The position numbers and the translations under genes were made by a program. Shown one piece after another: positions 21,322 through 29,004 of a stretch of DNA of 64,000 nucleotides. Each line of letters opens with the position of its first letter. The stretch's first letter is position 1. Source of the DNA: Qipengyuania spongiae (lineage in GTDB: Bacteria; Pseudomonadota; Alphaproteobacteria; Sphingomonadales; Sphingomonadaceae); NCBI RefSeq assembly GCF_026168555.1, contig NZ_CP092471.1, positions 2,800,501 through 2,864,500 of the forward strand, read 5' to 3'. Under the pieces are notes generated by a model, which saw nothing but the letters and a program-made list of their open reading frames with translations, was not told the origin of the DNA and searched no databases.

Positions 21322-22095
21322 TCAGGCCGGACCGGTGATGTCGAGGCGCATTGCGGCGCCATCCCTGCGCAATTGCGCGGCGACGCCGAACACGCTGCAC
21401 AAACGCTCTTCGGTGAAGGTTTCCTCGGGCGTTCCGTCCGCGACGATGCGCCCTTCCTCCATCCACAGGATGCGCGTGGCATAGCGCAAGGCGAGATTGA
21501 GATCGTGGATCACTGTAAGCACGCTACGCCCCTCGCCCGCCATCTTGGCGAACAGCTGCATGGTCTGATGCTGGTAGAGGGGGTCGAGCGCGGCGACGGG
21601 CTCGTCCGCCACCAGCAGAGGCGTTTCGGCTGCCAGTGCCCGCGCCAGATGAACTCGCGACAGCTCGCCGCCCGATAGAGTGTCCGCCGCGCGTTCCTCA
21701 AAACCCTGCAGACGGCAGGCCGTGAGGGCTCGCGCAACCACAGCCTCGTCCCTTGCAGACAGTTTTCCGGGCGCTGCACCATATGCGAAGCGTCCGAGCG
21801 CGACTATATCGCGCACCGGTTGCGGCCATACCAGCGGGCGTGCCTGGGGGAGGTAGGCAAGCCGTCGGGCGCGCTCTATCGCAGAGAGCGACGACACCGG
21901 TGTCCCGCCTATCGCGGCCGTGCCACTGTCGGCGCGGGTTAGCCCCAGAGCCAGCTTCAGCAGCGTCGTCTTTCCCGATCCGTTCGGACCGATCAGAGCG
22001 ACAAGCTCCCCAGGGTGGACGGCGAAGCTCGCATCCGCGACGAGCGGCTTGCCGTCCACCCTGTGAGTCAGGCCTTCTGCTTCGAGCAGGCTCAT
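21322..22095 (-). CDS. btuD: Cobalamin/iron-complex ABC transporter ATP-binding protein
   Basis: 257-residue ABC ATPase of the BtuD/FhuC type. Walker A GPNGSGKTTLL, signature LSGGELSRVHLARALA, Walker B PLLVADEPVAALD and the H-loop histidine in TVIHDLN are all present. The ATG at 22095 overlaps the btuC stop by 4 bases. The operon begins with a cobalamin riboswitch, so B12 is the likely substrate. The last gene of the certain operon; the His-rich protein gene follows. Confidence 0.92.
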   Translation of the reverse strand: MSLLEAEGLTHRVDGKPLVADASFAVHPGELVALIGPNGSGKTTLLKLALGLTRADSGTAAIGGTPVSSLSAIERARRLAYLPQARPLVWPQPVRDIVALGRFAYGAAPGKLSARDEAVVARALTACRLQGFEERAADTLSGGELSRVHLARALAAETPLLVADEPVAALDPLYQHQTMQLFAKMAGEGRSVLTVIHDLNLALRYATRILWMEEGRIVADGTPEETFTEERLCSVFGVAAQLRRDGAAMRLDITGPA

Positions 22096-23069
22096 GCCAG
22101 CCTCCTTCGCGCGGCGATCCAGACGAAGACCGGCGCGCCCAGCAGCGACGCGACGACGCCCAGCTTCAGCTCGCTGTCGGTCGGCACCACGCGCACGCCG
22201 ATATCGGCCAGCATCAGGATCAGCGCGCCGAGCATGGCCGAGGGCACCAACAGCCGTGCCGGGTCGTAGCGCAGGAACGGGCGGACAAGATGCGGCGCGA
22301 CGATGCCGACAAAGCCGATCGCGCCCGCCAGCGCCACGGCGGCGCCCGTCGCCAGCCCCGCACCCGCGATCACCGCCAATCGCTGGCGGCGCAGGTCAAG
22401 CCCCATCCCTTCCGCCGCCTCGTCACCCAGCGCCAGCGCCGACAGGCCCCGCTGAAAGGCAAGGAGAATGGCCGCGCCCGCCGCCATGAACGGCAGCGCG
22501 AACAGAAGATCGTCGAAGCTGCGATTGTCGACCGTGCCGAGCATCCAGTTGACCATGTCGGCCAGGCTGAAGGGATTGGGCGCGAGATTCATCAGCAGCG
22601 CCATGATGGCGGCGGAAAGGCTCGAAAGCCCCACCCCGATCAGGATCAGCGTGACCACCGATCGTGTGCGGATCGCGGCGAGCGCCACCAGCAGCGTCGC
22701 CGCCAAAGCGCCCGCGACCGCCGCCAGCGGCAGCACCAGCGGCCCCGCGGCGGCCAGTCCGAAATAGAGGACGAAGGTCGAGAACAGCGCGGAGGTCGCC
22801 GACACGCCGAGAATGCCGGGTTCTGCCAGCGGGTTTCGCAGTAGGCCCTGCAGCGCTGCCCCGCTCATGCCCAGCGCCGCGCCGACGAAGGCTGCGGCAA
22901 GCGCGCGTGGCAGACGGATCTGCCAGACGACCAGCTGGTCGCCCGCCCCGGACTGGAAGGTGAGCGCCGCCAACACGCGGTCGAGCGGCAGCGGCACCGA
23001 TCCGAGCGTGACGGACAGGACGAGCGCGGCGACAATCGCCGCCAGCAGACCTGCCGAAAGACGGCTCAT
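22092..23069 (-). CDS. btuC: Cobalamin ABC transporter permease (FecCD family)
   Basis: 325-residue polytopic permease, about ten membrane helices. FecCD signatures include RLPRALAAAFVGAALGMSGAALQ, NPLAEPGILGVSA, and near the C-terminus GFVGIVAPHLVRPFL with DSELKLGVVASLLGAPVFVW. ATG at 23069 chosen because it overlaps the btuF stop by 4 bases and the hydrophobic N-terminus starts at once. Works with BtuF and BtuD to move cobalamin from the periplasm to the cytoplasm. Confidence 0.93.
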   Translation of the reverse strand: MSRLSAGLLAAIVAALVLSVTLGSVPLPLDRVLAALTFQSGAGDQLVVWQIRLPRALAAAFVGAALGMSGAALQGLLRNPLAEPGILGVSATSALFSTFVLYFGLAAAGPLVLPLAAVAGALAATLLVALAAIRTRSVVTLILIGVGLSSLSAAIMALLMNLAPNPFSLADMVNWMLGTVDNRSFDDLLFALPFMAAGAAILLAFQRGLSALALGDEAAEGMGLDLRRQRLAVIAGAGLATGAAVALAGAIGFVGIVAPHLVRPFLRYDPARLLVPSAMLGALILMLADIGVRVVPTDSELKLGVVASLLGAPVFVWIAARRRLA

Positions 23070-23896
23070 CGCATTCCCTCCCCCGACTTCGCCAGCGCTT
23101 CCACCGCATCGAGCAGGAACCAGCCGCCGCATGACGTCCACGAGCCCTCCAGCGACACCACCGGCAATTCGCGCAATTGCGCACGCGCGACCGGGTGGCG
23201 CGCCGCGCTCCAGCTGTCGACTTGGCTCGTCTTTTCCTCGAAGAACGCAGCGGCGATCAGGTCTGGCCGCTCATAGGCAAGCCGCTCCAAAGGAAGCGGG
23301 TTCCATCCCGGCCGGTCCTGAAAATTCTCGAGCCCTGCGGCGAGGAGCAATTCGTGCACCAGGGTCCCCTCGCCGGCCGTCACCCCACCCGCAGTCATGT
23401 AAAGCACCGTGCGGTGCAGTCCCTCTCGATTGGCCAGCGCCGCCAGCCGCTGGTCCATGTCCTCAGCCAGCGCCTTCGCCCGCTCTGGCTTGCCGAGTTC
23501 GGTGCCCACTCTCAGCACCTCTGCCCGCACCTCGGCGATCGTCTGCGGGGAGCCGACCTGCACCACCGATACGCCCAGCTCGTTCAGAAAACCGGCGATG
23601 TCCTGCCCGCCACCATAGCTGCGGACCACCAGATCGGGCTTGAGCGCCAGCACGTCTGCCGTGCGCGGGCGTACCGTAGGAATACCCGCCGCTGCCGCCC
23701 GCATGTAAGAGAAGCGCTTCTCCGCATCGGGAGAGAGGGCAAGAATGTCCTGGCGGTCCGCGAATTTCAGCACATACTGATCCGCGCAGTAATCGAGGCT
23801 GACGATCCGTCGCGGCGCGCCGCCCCCGTGCTCGACGCCCTGCGAACAGGCGGACAGCGCGAGGACGGCCAGCGCCGCGAGGATCGCCCGCATCAT
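23066..23896 (-). CDS. btuF: Cobalamin-binding periplasmic (lipo)protein
   Basis: 276-residue solute-binding protein of the BtuF/FepB type. Its N-terminus MMRAILAALAVLALSACS is a lipoprotein signal, with lipobox LSAC and the lipid cysteine at residue 17. The mature part starts RRIVSLDYCADQYVL and contains the two-lobe pattern (ILALSPD, LKPDLVV). It begins 3 bases after the btuB stop. Captures the vitamin delivered by the outer membrane receptor for BtuCD. Confidence 0.9.
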   Translation of the reverse strand: MMRAILAALAVLALSACSQGVEHGGGAPRRIVSLDYCADQYVLKFADRQDILALSPDAEKRFSYMRAAAAGIPTVRPRTADVLALKPDLVVRSYGGGQDIAGFLNELGVSVVQVGSPQTIAEVRAEVLRVGTELGKPERAKALAEDMDQRLAALANREGLHRTVLYMTAGGVTAGEGTLVHELLLAAGLENFQDRPGWNPLPLERLAYERPDLIAAAFFEEKTSQVDSWSAARHPVARAQLRELPVVSLEGSWTSCGGWFLLDAVEALAKSGEGMR

Positions 23897-23899
23897 CGG

Positions 23900-25792
23900 T
23901 TACATCCGGTAACGCACGCCGCCGAACGCGGCACGGCCAGGTTGGCCATAGCGGAAAACGGTCTCGTATTCGGCGTCGAACAGGTTTTCGACCCGGCCGA
24001 AGATTTCCAGGTTCTCGGTCACCCCGTAGCTCGCCCGGATATCGGTCACGACATAGCCGTCGAGGCGGCGGCTGTTCGACGCATTGTCGAAGCTGTCGCC
24101 GACCACCAGCACCGTCGCGCCGATGCCGATGCCGTTCTGCATCCGGTAATCGAAGACCAGGCTCGCCTGATCTTCCGCTCGGCGGGCGAGGCGGTTGCCA
24201 GTGGTCTCGTCGAACGCATCGATGATGCTGTAATTCAGCGCAACGTCGAACCCGTCGACCGGACGCAAGGCAACGCCGAACTCCCACCCATCGGCCGATG
24301 CGAGGGCGGTGTTGCTGTAAAAGCCGAACGGCGCGCTGTCGGTGGAAACGAAGCCGATCAGATTTTCAGAATCGCGCTCGAAATAGGTCACGCCCACTTC
24401 GGCACGCCCGTCGAGGAAACCGTGCGTCAGCCCGATGTCCCAGCTCTCCGATTCTTCGGGCTCGAGCGCGGTGTTTCCGTAGATGCTGTAGAGCTGGTAG
24501 AGCGAAGGCACCTTGAAGCCTTCGCCATAGCTAGCGCGCAGCACGGTGGCGCCGCCATTGGGCGAATAGGCACCGCTGGCGGCAAACGTGGTCGCATCGC
24601 CGAACGTCTCGTGATCGTCGTAGCGCACGCCGCCAGTCAGCGAGAGCCCCGCCACCGGCGTCAGGTTGAGCTGGCCGTAAACGCTGTTGATCCAGACGTC
24701 GGCTCCGTCCGGCGCGCCGCCGAAACTGGCGCTGCGAAACTCCGACTCCTCGCGCTCCGCGCCGAAAACCAGTTCGGCAAAACCGGTGGCGTCGAACACG
24801 CCCTGATATTCGTAACGCCGGTTCTCGCCATTGGCGTCGAACGTCTCGCTGTCGTTTCCGAAATCGAAATCGCGGCGGTCGATATTGGTGTAGGCGAAGC
24901 CCAGCCGGTTACGGAACCGCCCGTCGAGGAAGTCGGCATTCAGCCCGGCATATCCGACGAAGTCGTTGCGGTAGGAAACCTCGTCCGTGTCCTGGAACCC
25001 GCTCGCGCCGAAGCCGTCGATCTCGACTTCGCTGTCGAAATAGTAGCCGCGCAGGTCGAGCGAGATGTTGTCGGCGAGAGCCACGTCCAGCTTGCCGTTG
25101 AAGCCGAGGCTTTCGAAACCGTCCGCTTCCGTGCCGCCGCGCGCTTCGCTGAAGGCGGAAATGCCGTCGGTGCGCAGATAGGTCGCACCGACGCTGGCGC
25201 CGACCGGGCCCAAACGGCCCGATACGTTGCCGACCAGTTCGGCTGTATCACGCTCGCCGTATTCGGCCCGAACGAAGGCACCGACCTGCTCAGTCGGCTC
25301 GCGCGTGATGAGATTGACGACGCCGCCGATCGCCTGGCTACCGTAAAGCACGCTTTGCGAGCCGCGCACCACTTCGATGCGGGCGATGTTGCCGGCAAGC
25401 AGGGGCCCGAAATTGAAACCGCCGCCGGGCGATGCCGGATCGTTCAGCTTGACCCCGTCGATCAGCACCACAGTCTGATCGCTGTCGGCGCCGCGAATGG
25501 AGACGCCGGCAGTGGTGCCGATCCCGCCATTGCGGTTGAAGGTAAGGCCAGGAACCGTGCGCAGGATATCAAGCACGTCGCTCGGCTGGCGGTTGATGAT
25601 TTCCTCTTCGCCGATCACGGTGACGGATTCGCCCACCTGACTGATCGCCCGTTCGGTGCGGTTGGCGGTGACGACGATCGTTTCGCTGTCGACCTCTTCG
25701 CTCTCGGGCAGGTCGAGCGACTGGGCCAGAGCGCCCGAAGAGCTTAACGCCAGAGCGGAGGCGGCGACAGACAAACAGAATGCGGTTTTCAT
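23900..25792 (-). CDS. btuB: TonB-dependent cobalamin receptor
   Basis: 630 residues from ATG 25792. Signal peptide (MKTAFCLSVAASALALSSSGALAQ), TonB box-like ETIVVTANR, plug domain with VGESVTVIGEEEI, GVSIRGADSDQTVVLIDGVKLND and RIEVVRGSQSVLYGS. A 22-strand barrel follows, ending AFGGVRYRM with the C-terminal aromatic/hydrophobic strand that barrel proteins need. The length matches BtuB. A cobalamin riboswitch lies in its leader, which fixes the substrate better than the sequence does. First gene of btuB-F-C-D. Confidence 0.93.
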   Translation of the reverse strand: MKTAFCLSVAASALALSSSGALAQSLDLPESEEVDSETIVVTANRTERAISQVGESVTVIGEEEIINRQPSDVLDILRTVPGLTFNRNGGIGTTAGVSIRGADSDQTVVLIDGVKLNDPASPGGGFNFGPLLAGNIARIEVVRGSQSVLYGSQAIGGVVNLITREPTEQVGAFVRAEYGERDTAELVGNVSGRLGPVGASVGATYLRTDGISAFSEARGGTEADGFESLGFNGKLDVALADNISLDLRGYYFDSEVEIDGFGASGFQDTDEVSYRNDFVGYAGLNADFLDGRFRNRLGFAYTNIDRRDFDFGNDSETFDANGENRRYEYQGVFDATGFAELVFGAEREESEFRSASFGGAPDGADVWINSVYGQLNLTPVAGLSLTGGVRYDDHETFGDATTFAASGAYSPNGGATVLRASYGEGFKVPSLYQLYSIYGNTALEPEESESWDIGLTHGFLDGRAEVGVTYFERDSENLIGFVSTDSAPFGFYSNTALASADGWEFGVALRPVDGFDVALNYSIIDAFDETTGNRLARRAEDQASLVFDYRMQNGIGIGATVLVVGDSFDNASNSRRLDGYVVTDIRASYGVTENLEIFGRVENLFDAEYETVFRYGQPGRAAFGGVRYRM

Positions 25793-25967
25793 TACGATAT
25801 CCAAAGCACAGCCACGCGGGGGCCCCGGCGCCCGCATGGATTTTCGACAGATGGCCCGCCACTGCCATCGGGGCAGCAGCGCCGGTAACCGGCCGCACTG
25901 TCGTTACTTCGGAAAACGAATTTCCTGTCCCACTGGGCTGGACCCGGCCCCGGACGAACGACGCGAC

Positions 25968-26143
25968 GGCAGGTCTCCTGGCTTGCCGATCGTCGCCATC
26001 GAACCGTCTTCCCGGCACACGCCCGATCGGGCACTGGCCAGTGACATGGTGGTTCGGGGCTCCCGGCTCACAGTTGCGGGCACAGCGCCGGCATCTCACC
26101 GGCTTCCCTCTTAGCTCCGGGTGATTTCGCACCCGCAGCACCG
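25968..26143 (-). promoter_or_regulatory. Cobalamin riboswitch
   Basis: On the minus strand the leader of btuB contains GAGGGAAGCCGGTGAGATGCC followed by GCTGTGCCCGCAACTGTGAG, the B12-box core of the cobalamin riboswitch. The far stem has AAGCCAGGAGACCTGCC. It ends about 175 bases before the btuB ATG. Cobalamin binding normally represses the uptake operon. Confidence 0.95.
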
Positions 26144-26273
26144 TCTGACCGCGCCACTGTCCCCGGGAGCGAAACTTGTCAACAGCGGACGTCGGACAGT
26201 GGCCGATCCATTTTGGTCGGCAACCGTCCACAAGGCTCCGGAACGGCGACCGATGGCTGTGTGAGCAAGAAAC

Positions 26274-26289
26274 TGGATGCCCCGCGAGG
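26274..26289 (+). repeat. attL core repeat
   Basis: Sixteen bases identical to the tRNA-Gln 3' end at 37022-37037. The flanking bases differ on both sides (C versus G before, G versus A after), so the repeat is exactly this long. It sits between the cobalamin riboswitch leader and the first element gene. It is the scar left by integration at the tRNA 3' end. Confidence 0.88.
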
Positions 26290-26325
26290 GCATGAACAAT
26301 CCCGACGATTCAAAGTGCTTACGTC

Positions 26326-26385
26326 GTCTAACCGGCACTTTGTCGCCACGGTTTTCTGCCGGTTACACATTCCGGCTGTCTAACC
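26326..26385. promoter_or_regulatory. Left pair of GTCTAAC repeats, candidate integrase arm-type sites
   Basis: GTCTAACC occurs at 26326-26333 and TGTCTAACC at 26377-26385, in direct orientation 51 bases apart, within 100 bases of attL. The same octamer TGTCTAAC occurs twice next to the right end. Tyrosine integrases of the lambda type bind short arm repeats on both sides of the core, so this is the natural reading. The sequence alone cannot distinguish integrase from excisionase sites. Confidence 0.5.
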
Positions 26386-26506
26386 TTTGGCCCCCTCCCC
26401 GCCGGAAACGAAAAGCGCCCGATCTGGCTGGCACCGGATCGAGCGCGGGTGTTTCCATAGCGGCGGAAAACGATGCGAAGCCTATCCCGAACGGGAGGGC
26501 AGCGCA

Positions 26507-26707
26507 ATGAGCGAATGCACCATCCCTGACACTCAGACCGGCTGGACCTATTCGCAGAGCGGAACGCCTTGCGCCTACATCCTGCCGCTGGACCGCACGG
26601 CCGAGGCGATGATGATCCCCTGCGATAGCTGGTGGCAGGCTCTGCGCTTCGCCCTCTCGTTCGCGCAGAACAACGGCTGCGAGTTTGTGGGAGGGCCGTC
26701 GCAATGA
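26507..26707 (+). CDS. Small element protein of unknown function
   Basis: 66 residues starting at ATG 26507 behind a GGGAGG ribosome-binding site. No recognised domain; the sequence is neutral, with an aromatic patch DSWWQALRFAL. First gene of the leftmost operon; its stop overlaps the next ATG by 4 bases, which supports translation. It could be a small regulatory or replication accessory protein, unproven. Confidence 0.62.
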   Translation: MSECTIPDTQTGWTYSQSGTPCAYILPLDRTAEAMMIPCDSWWQALRFALSFAQNNGCEFVGGPSQ

Positions 26708-27015
26708 ACGCTCAGACCACGATCAAGCCGGATGAGATTTACACCTTTCTCGGCACCATTCCGGACGACGAATACGAGCGCCGCGCCAAGTTGCGCAGCT
26801 ATCGCAACGCCGCCAGCGCCATGCTCGCCACGACGCGCTGCGATACGGCTCGGCAGCTCGCCTGGACTGCAATCGAATGGATCAGCCCGAACCTCTATAA
26901 CCCCTGTCCGCTCGAATGGCTCGACAAGCTCAATCAGCTGGCAAAGCGGCTGATGCTGACCGCGATGCAAGCTCAGGAAATGGACGACCTTTTGCGGGAG
27001 GGCGAAGATGCTTGA
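26704..27015 (+). CDS. Element protein of unknown function upstream of the helicase
   Basis: 103 residues from ATG 26704, alpha-helical in appearance (EYERRAKLRSYRNAASAML, then WLDKLNQLAKRLMLTAMQAQ). No domain recognised. It overlaps the preceding gene by 4 bases and the helicase gene by 8 bases, so it belongs to the replication operon. A helicase-loading or accessory role would fit its position but nothing in the sequence proves it. Confidence 0.65.
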   Translation: MNAQTTIKPDEIYTFLGTIPDDEYERRAKLRSYRNAASAMLATTRCDTARQLAWTAIEWISPNLYNPCPLEWLDKLNQLAKRLMLTAMQAQEMDDLLREGEDA

Positions 27016-28417
27016 GACAATAGAGCCCGACACCTTCTACGCGCACGATCGCGAGGGGAATTACATTGAATGGAACTCGCAGGAGCAGTTCGATCGTCAC
27101 CACGATGGGAAGGACGATCCGAAGCGGATCACCGCCACGCCCTTTGCCTGGCCGGACCCGACGAAGATCCCGCGCCGCCGCTGGCTTTTCGGGCATTGGC
27201 TGCTGCGCGGGGAGGTAACAGCCATCGTCGCGCCTGGCGGGGTGGGTAAATCGACCTTTACGGCCGCAATGGCCCTTTCCCTCGCCAGTGGGTCCGAATT
27301 CCTCGACAAGAGCCTGCCGGAAGGCGCGCGGACGGTATGGCTCTGGAATCTGGAGGACGATCGAGACGAGCTGGACCGCCAATTCATGGCTTGCAGTCTC
27401 CAGCATGGCGTCGGGCCATCGGAATGCGGCAGTCGCCTCTATGTCGATAGCGGGCTGGATCAGCGCCTGTGCACGGCCGTCGAAGCCGAACGCGGGCTGG
27501 AGATCATCGAGCCGGTCTATGAGAACCTGAAAGCCGAGATCGAGGCGCGCAAGATCGACGTGCTGACAGTCGATCCGTTCGTTTCGAGCCATGAGATCGA
27601 CGAGAATGCAAACGTCCTGATCGACAAGGTAGCGAAACGGTGGAAACGTCTGGCGACCGAAACCGGCTGCTCGATCGTCCTGGTGCATCACACGCGCAAG
27701 ATGAGCGGCCGGGAGGTTCGGGCCGAGGACAGCCGGGGCGCGGTCGCGCTTATCAATGCCGCCCGCTCTACGCTGGTGCTGAACCCGCTGTCTAAAGAGG
27801 ACGCCAAGAAGTTCGGTATCACCGAGGAGGCAGAGCGCCGCACGCTGGTCCGCATCGACGACGACAAGCCGAACCGCGCGCCGCCGGAAAACGCCTGGTG
27901 GATGAAACTGGAATCGGTGAACCTCGACAATGGCGGAGGCTTGCATCCCTCCGACTACGTGGGCGCTGCTACCCATTGGACGCCGCCAGACCCGTTCGAA
28001 GGGCTCAGCACGCGCGACCTCTACAATGTCCAGCTGGCGATCGACGCTGGCGAATACCGGGACAGCGTTCAGGCAAAGGACTGGGCAGGCTACGCCGTTG
28101 CCGAGGTGCTGGGCCTCGATGTGGAGGATGAGACGGAGAAAGAGCGCATCAAATCACTGCTGAAAACCTGGAAGGGGAACGGCGCTCTGGCTGTCGAACA
28201 ACGCAAGGTGAGGGGCGAGGATAAGCCTTTTGTCGCCGTCAAGAATTGGGTCGATCCGACCACTCTCCCCACCTTGAAAAGTGGGGTGGGGAAAGGTGGG
28301 GAAGGTGGGGTGCCGACCCATCAATCCCACTCTCCCCACCCCACCTTCTATAAAGGTGGGTGGGGTGGTGGTGGGGTGCCCTGCAACGATGAAAACGAAG
28401 GTAGGGAAAATGCCTGA
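27008..28417 (+). CDS. RepA-like AAA (AAA_25) replicative helicase
   Basis: 469 residues. A RecA-type core: Walker A APGGVGKST at residues 75-83, Walker B DVLTVDPFV around 184-192, and a motif-3-like SIVLVHHTRK near 223. This matches hexameric RepA/AAA_25 helicases of plasmids and phages that start replication of their own DNA. No separate primase domain is visible. The C-terminal ~45 residues are Gly/Pro/His-rich and coincide with a G-rich DNA repeat tract. In a satellite it would give replication independent of the helper's initiator. It overlaps the genes on both sides by 8 bases. Confidence 0.85.
   Translation: MLETIEPDTFYAHDREGNYIEWNSQEQFDRHHDGKDDPKRITATPFAWPDPTKIPRRRWLFGHWLLRGEVTAIVAPGGVGKSTFTAAMALSLASGSEFLDKSLPEGARTVWLWNLEDDRDELDRQFMACSLQHGVGPSECGSRLYVDSGLDQRLCTAVEAERGLEIIEPVYENLKAEIEARKIDVLTVDPFVSSHEIDENANVLIDKVAKRWKRLATETGCSIVLVHHTRKMSGREVRAEDSRGAVALINAARSTLVLNPLSKEDAKKFGITEEAERRTLVRIDDDKPNRAPPENAWWMKLESVNLDNGGGLHPSDYVGAATHWTPPDPFEGLSTRDLYNVQLAIDAGEYRDSVQAKDWAGYAVAEVLGLDVEDETEKERIKSLLKTWKGNGALAVEQRKVRGEDKPFVAVKNWVDPTTLPTLKSGVGKGGEGGVPTHQSHSPHPTFYKGGWGGGGVPCNDENEGRENA
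28265..28380 (+). repeat. G-rich GTGGGG repeat tract with hairpin, candidate replication origin
   Basis: Within the last codons of the helicase gene the top strand has repeated GTGGGG/GGTGGGG units (28280-28312 and 28354-28378). Between them lies the complementary CCCCACCCCACCTT (28334-28347), which can pair with AAGGTGGGTGGGG just after it, leaving a short AT-rich loop (CTATA). Iteron-like repeats in or beside an initiator gene are a common origin layout. G-quadruplex folding is also possible. Alternative: simple expansion of a low-complexity protein tail. Confidence 0.5.
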
Positions 28418-28628
28418 CATTCGCGCACTGATCGACACCTACACACCAGAGCAGAGAACGGCGGCGCTGGAGATACTCGACGCCTGCACCCGGCCATTGC
28501 AGGTCCGCGAGATCGAAGGGCTGTTAAGGCTTGGCGGGGTGTCCCGTTCCAGAGCCGTCAAGATGGCTGGCACGCTCAAGCACATGAACCTGATCGCAGT
28601 GATAGGACCGGAGCAGGCCAATGGCTGA
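28410..28628 (+). CDS. Small winged-helix-like protein
   Basis: 72 residues from ATG 28410, behind GTAGGG, overlapping the helicase stop by 8 bases. The pattern RPLQVREIEGLLRLGGVSRSRAVKM followed by a small beta turn looks like a compact helix-turn-helix or winged helix (about residues 24-66). It sits directly before HNH and the large terminase, where many phages encode the small terminase. It could be a regulator or a minimal DNA-recognition subunit for packaging. Neither is shown. Confidence 0.6.
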   Translation: MPDIRALIDTYTPEQRTAALEILDACTRPLQVREIEGLLRLGGVSRSRAVKMAGTLKHMNLIAVIGPEQANG

Positions 28629-29004
28629 TCCGATCTACAACACGGCAGCATGGAAGCGGCTGCGCAAGGTGAAGCTGTCGGCCACCCCGCTATGCCAAGC
28701 CTGTCCGCCTGACAGCCTGACACCGGCAAGCCATGTCGATCACGTCCACGCTATCAGTGACGGAGGGCCTGCCTATCCCGGCCTCGATGGGTTGCGCTCG
28801 CTATGCCTGTCATGTCACTCGGCAAAGACAGCACGCGGACCTGAGGCGGGCGCGATACGATCGAACAAGCCGAGGCGTGGTTGCGATGCTGAAGGCAATC
28901 CACTGGACGACGCGCACCCGTGGAAATCGCTCAGAGCTGGTCCGGAAAGACCGCCGCGTAACCCAAAAACTCAATTAGTTTCTAAGAGCAACCGAAATGG
29001 GTAA
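28621..29004 (+). CDS. HNH endonuclease
   Basis: 127 residues. Zinc-type HNH fold: CQAC (residues 25-28), the HVDHVHAISDGG core with catalytic His near 38-41, and CLSCHSAK near 61-68. HNH proteins next to the terminase of HK97-like phages are needed for DNA cleavage at packaging. It overlaps the preceding gene and the terminase ATG by 8 bases each. The C-terminal third is polar and probably unstructured. Confidence 0.88.
   Translation: MADPIYNTAAWKRLRKVKLSATPLCQACPPDSLTPASHVDHVHAISDGGPAYPGLDGLRSLCLSCHSAKTARGPEAGAIRSNKPRRGCDAEGNPLDDAHPWKSLRAGPERPPRNPKTQLVSKSNRNG

Noticed and set aside
23177-25747. An 856-codon open frame on the plus strand opposite btuB/btuF
   Set aside because: Its opposite strand encodes proteins with full domain signatures, and this frame has only Arg/Ala/Gly-rich sequence without a domain. 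It is a GC-rich antisense shadow.
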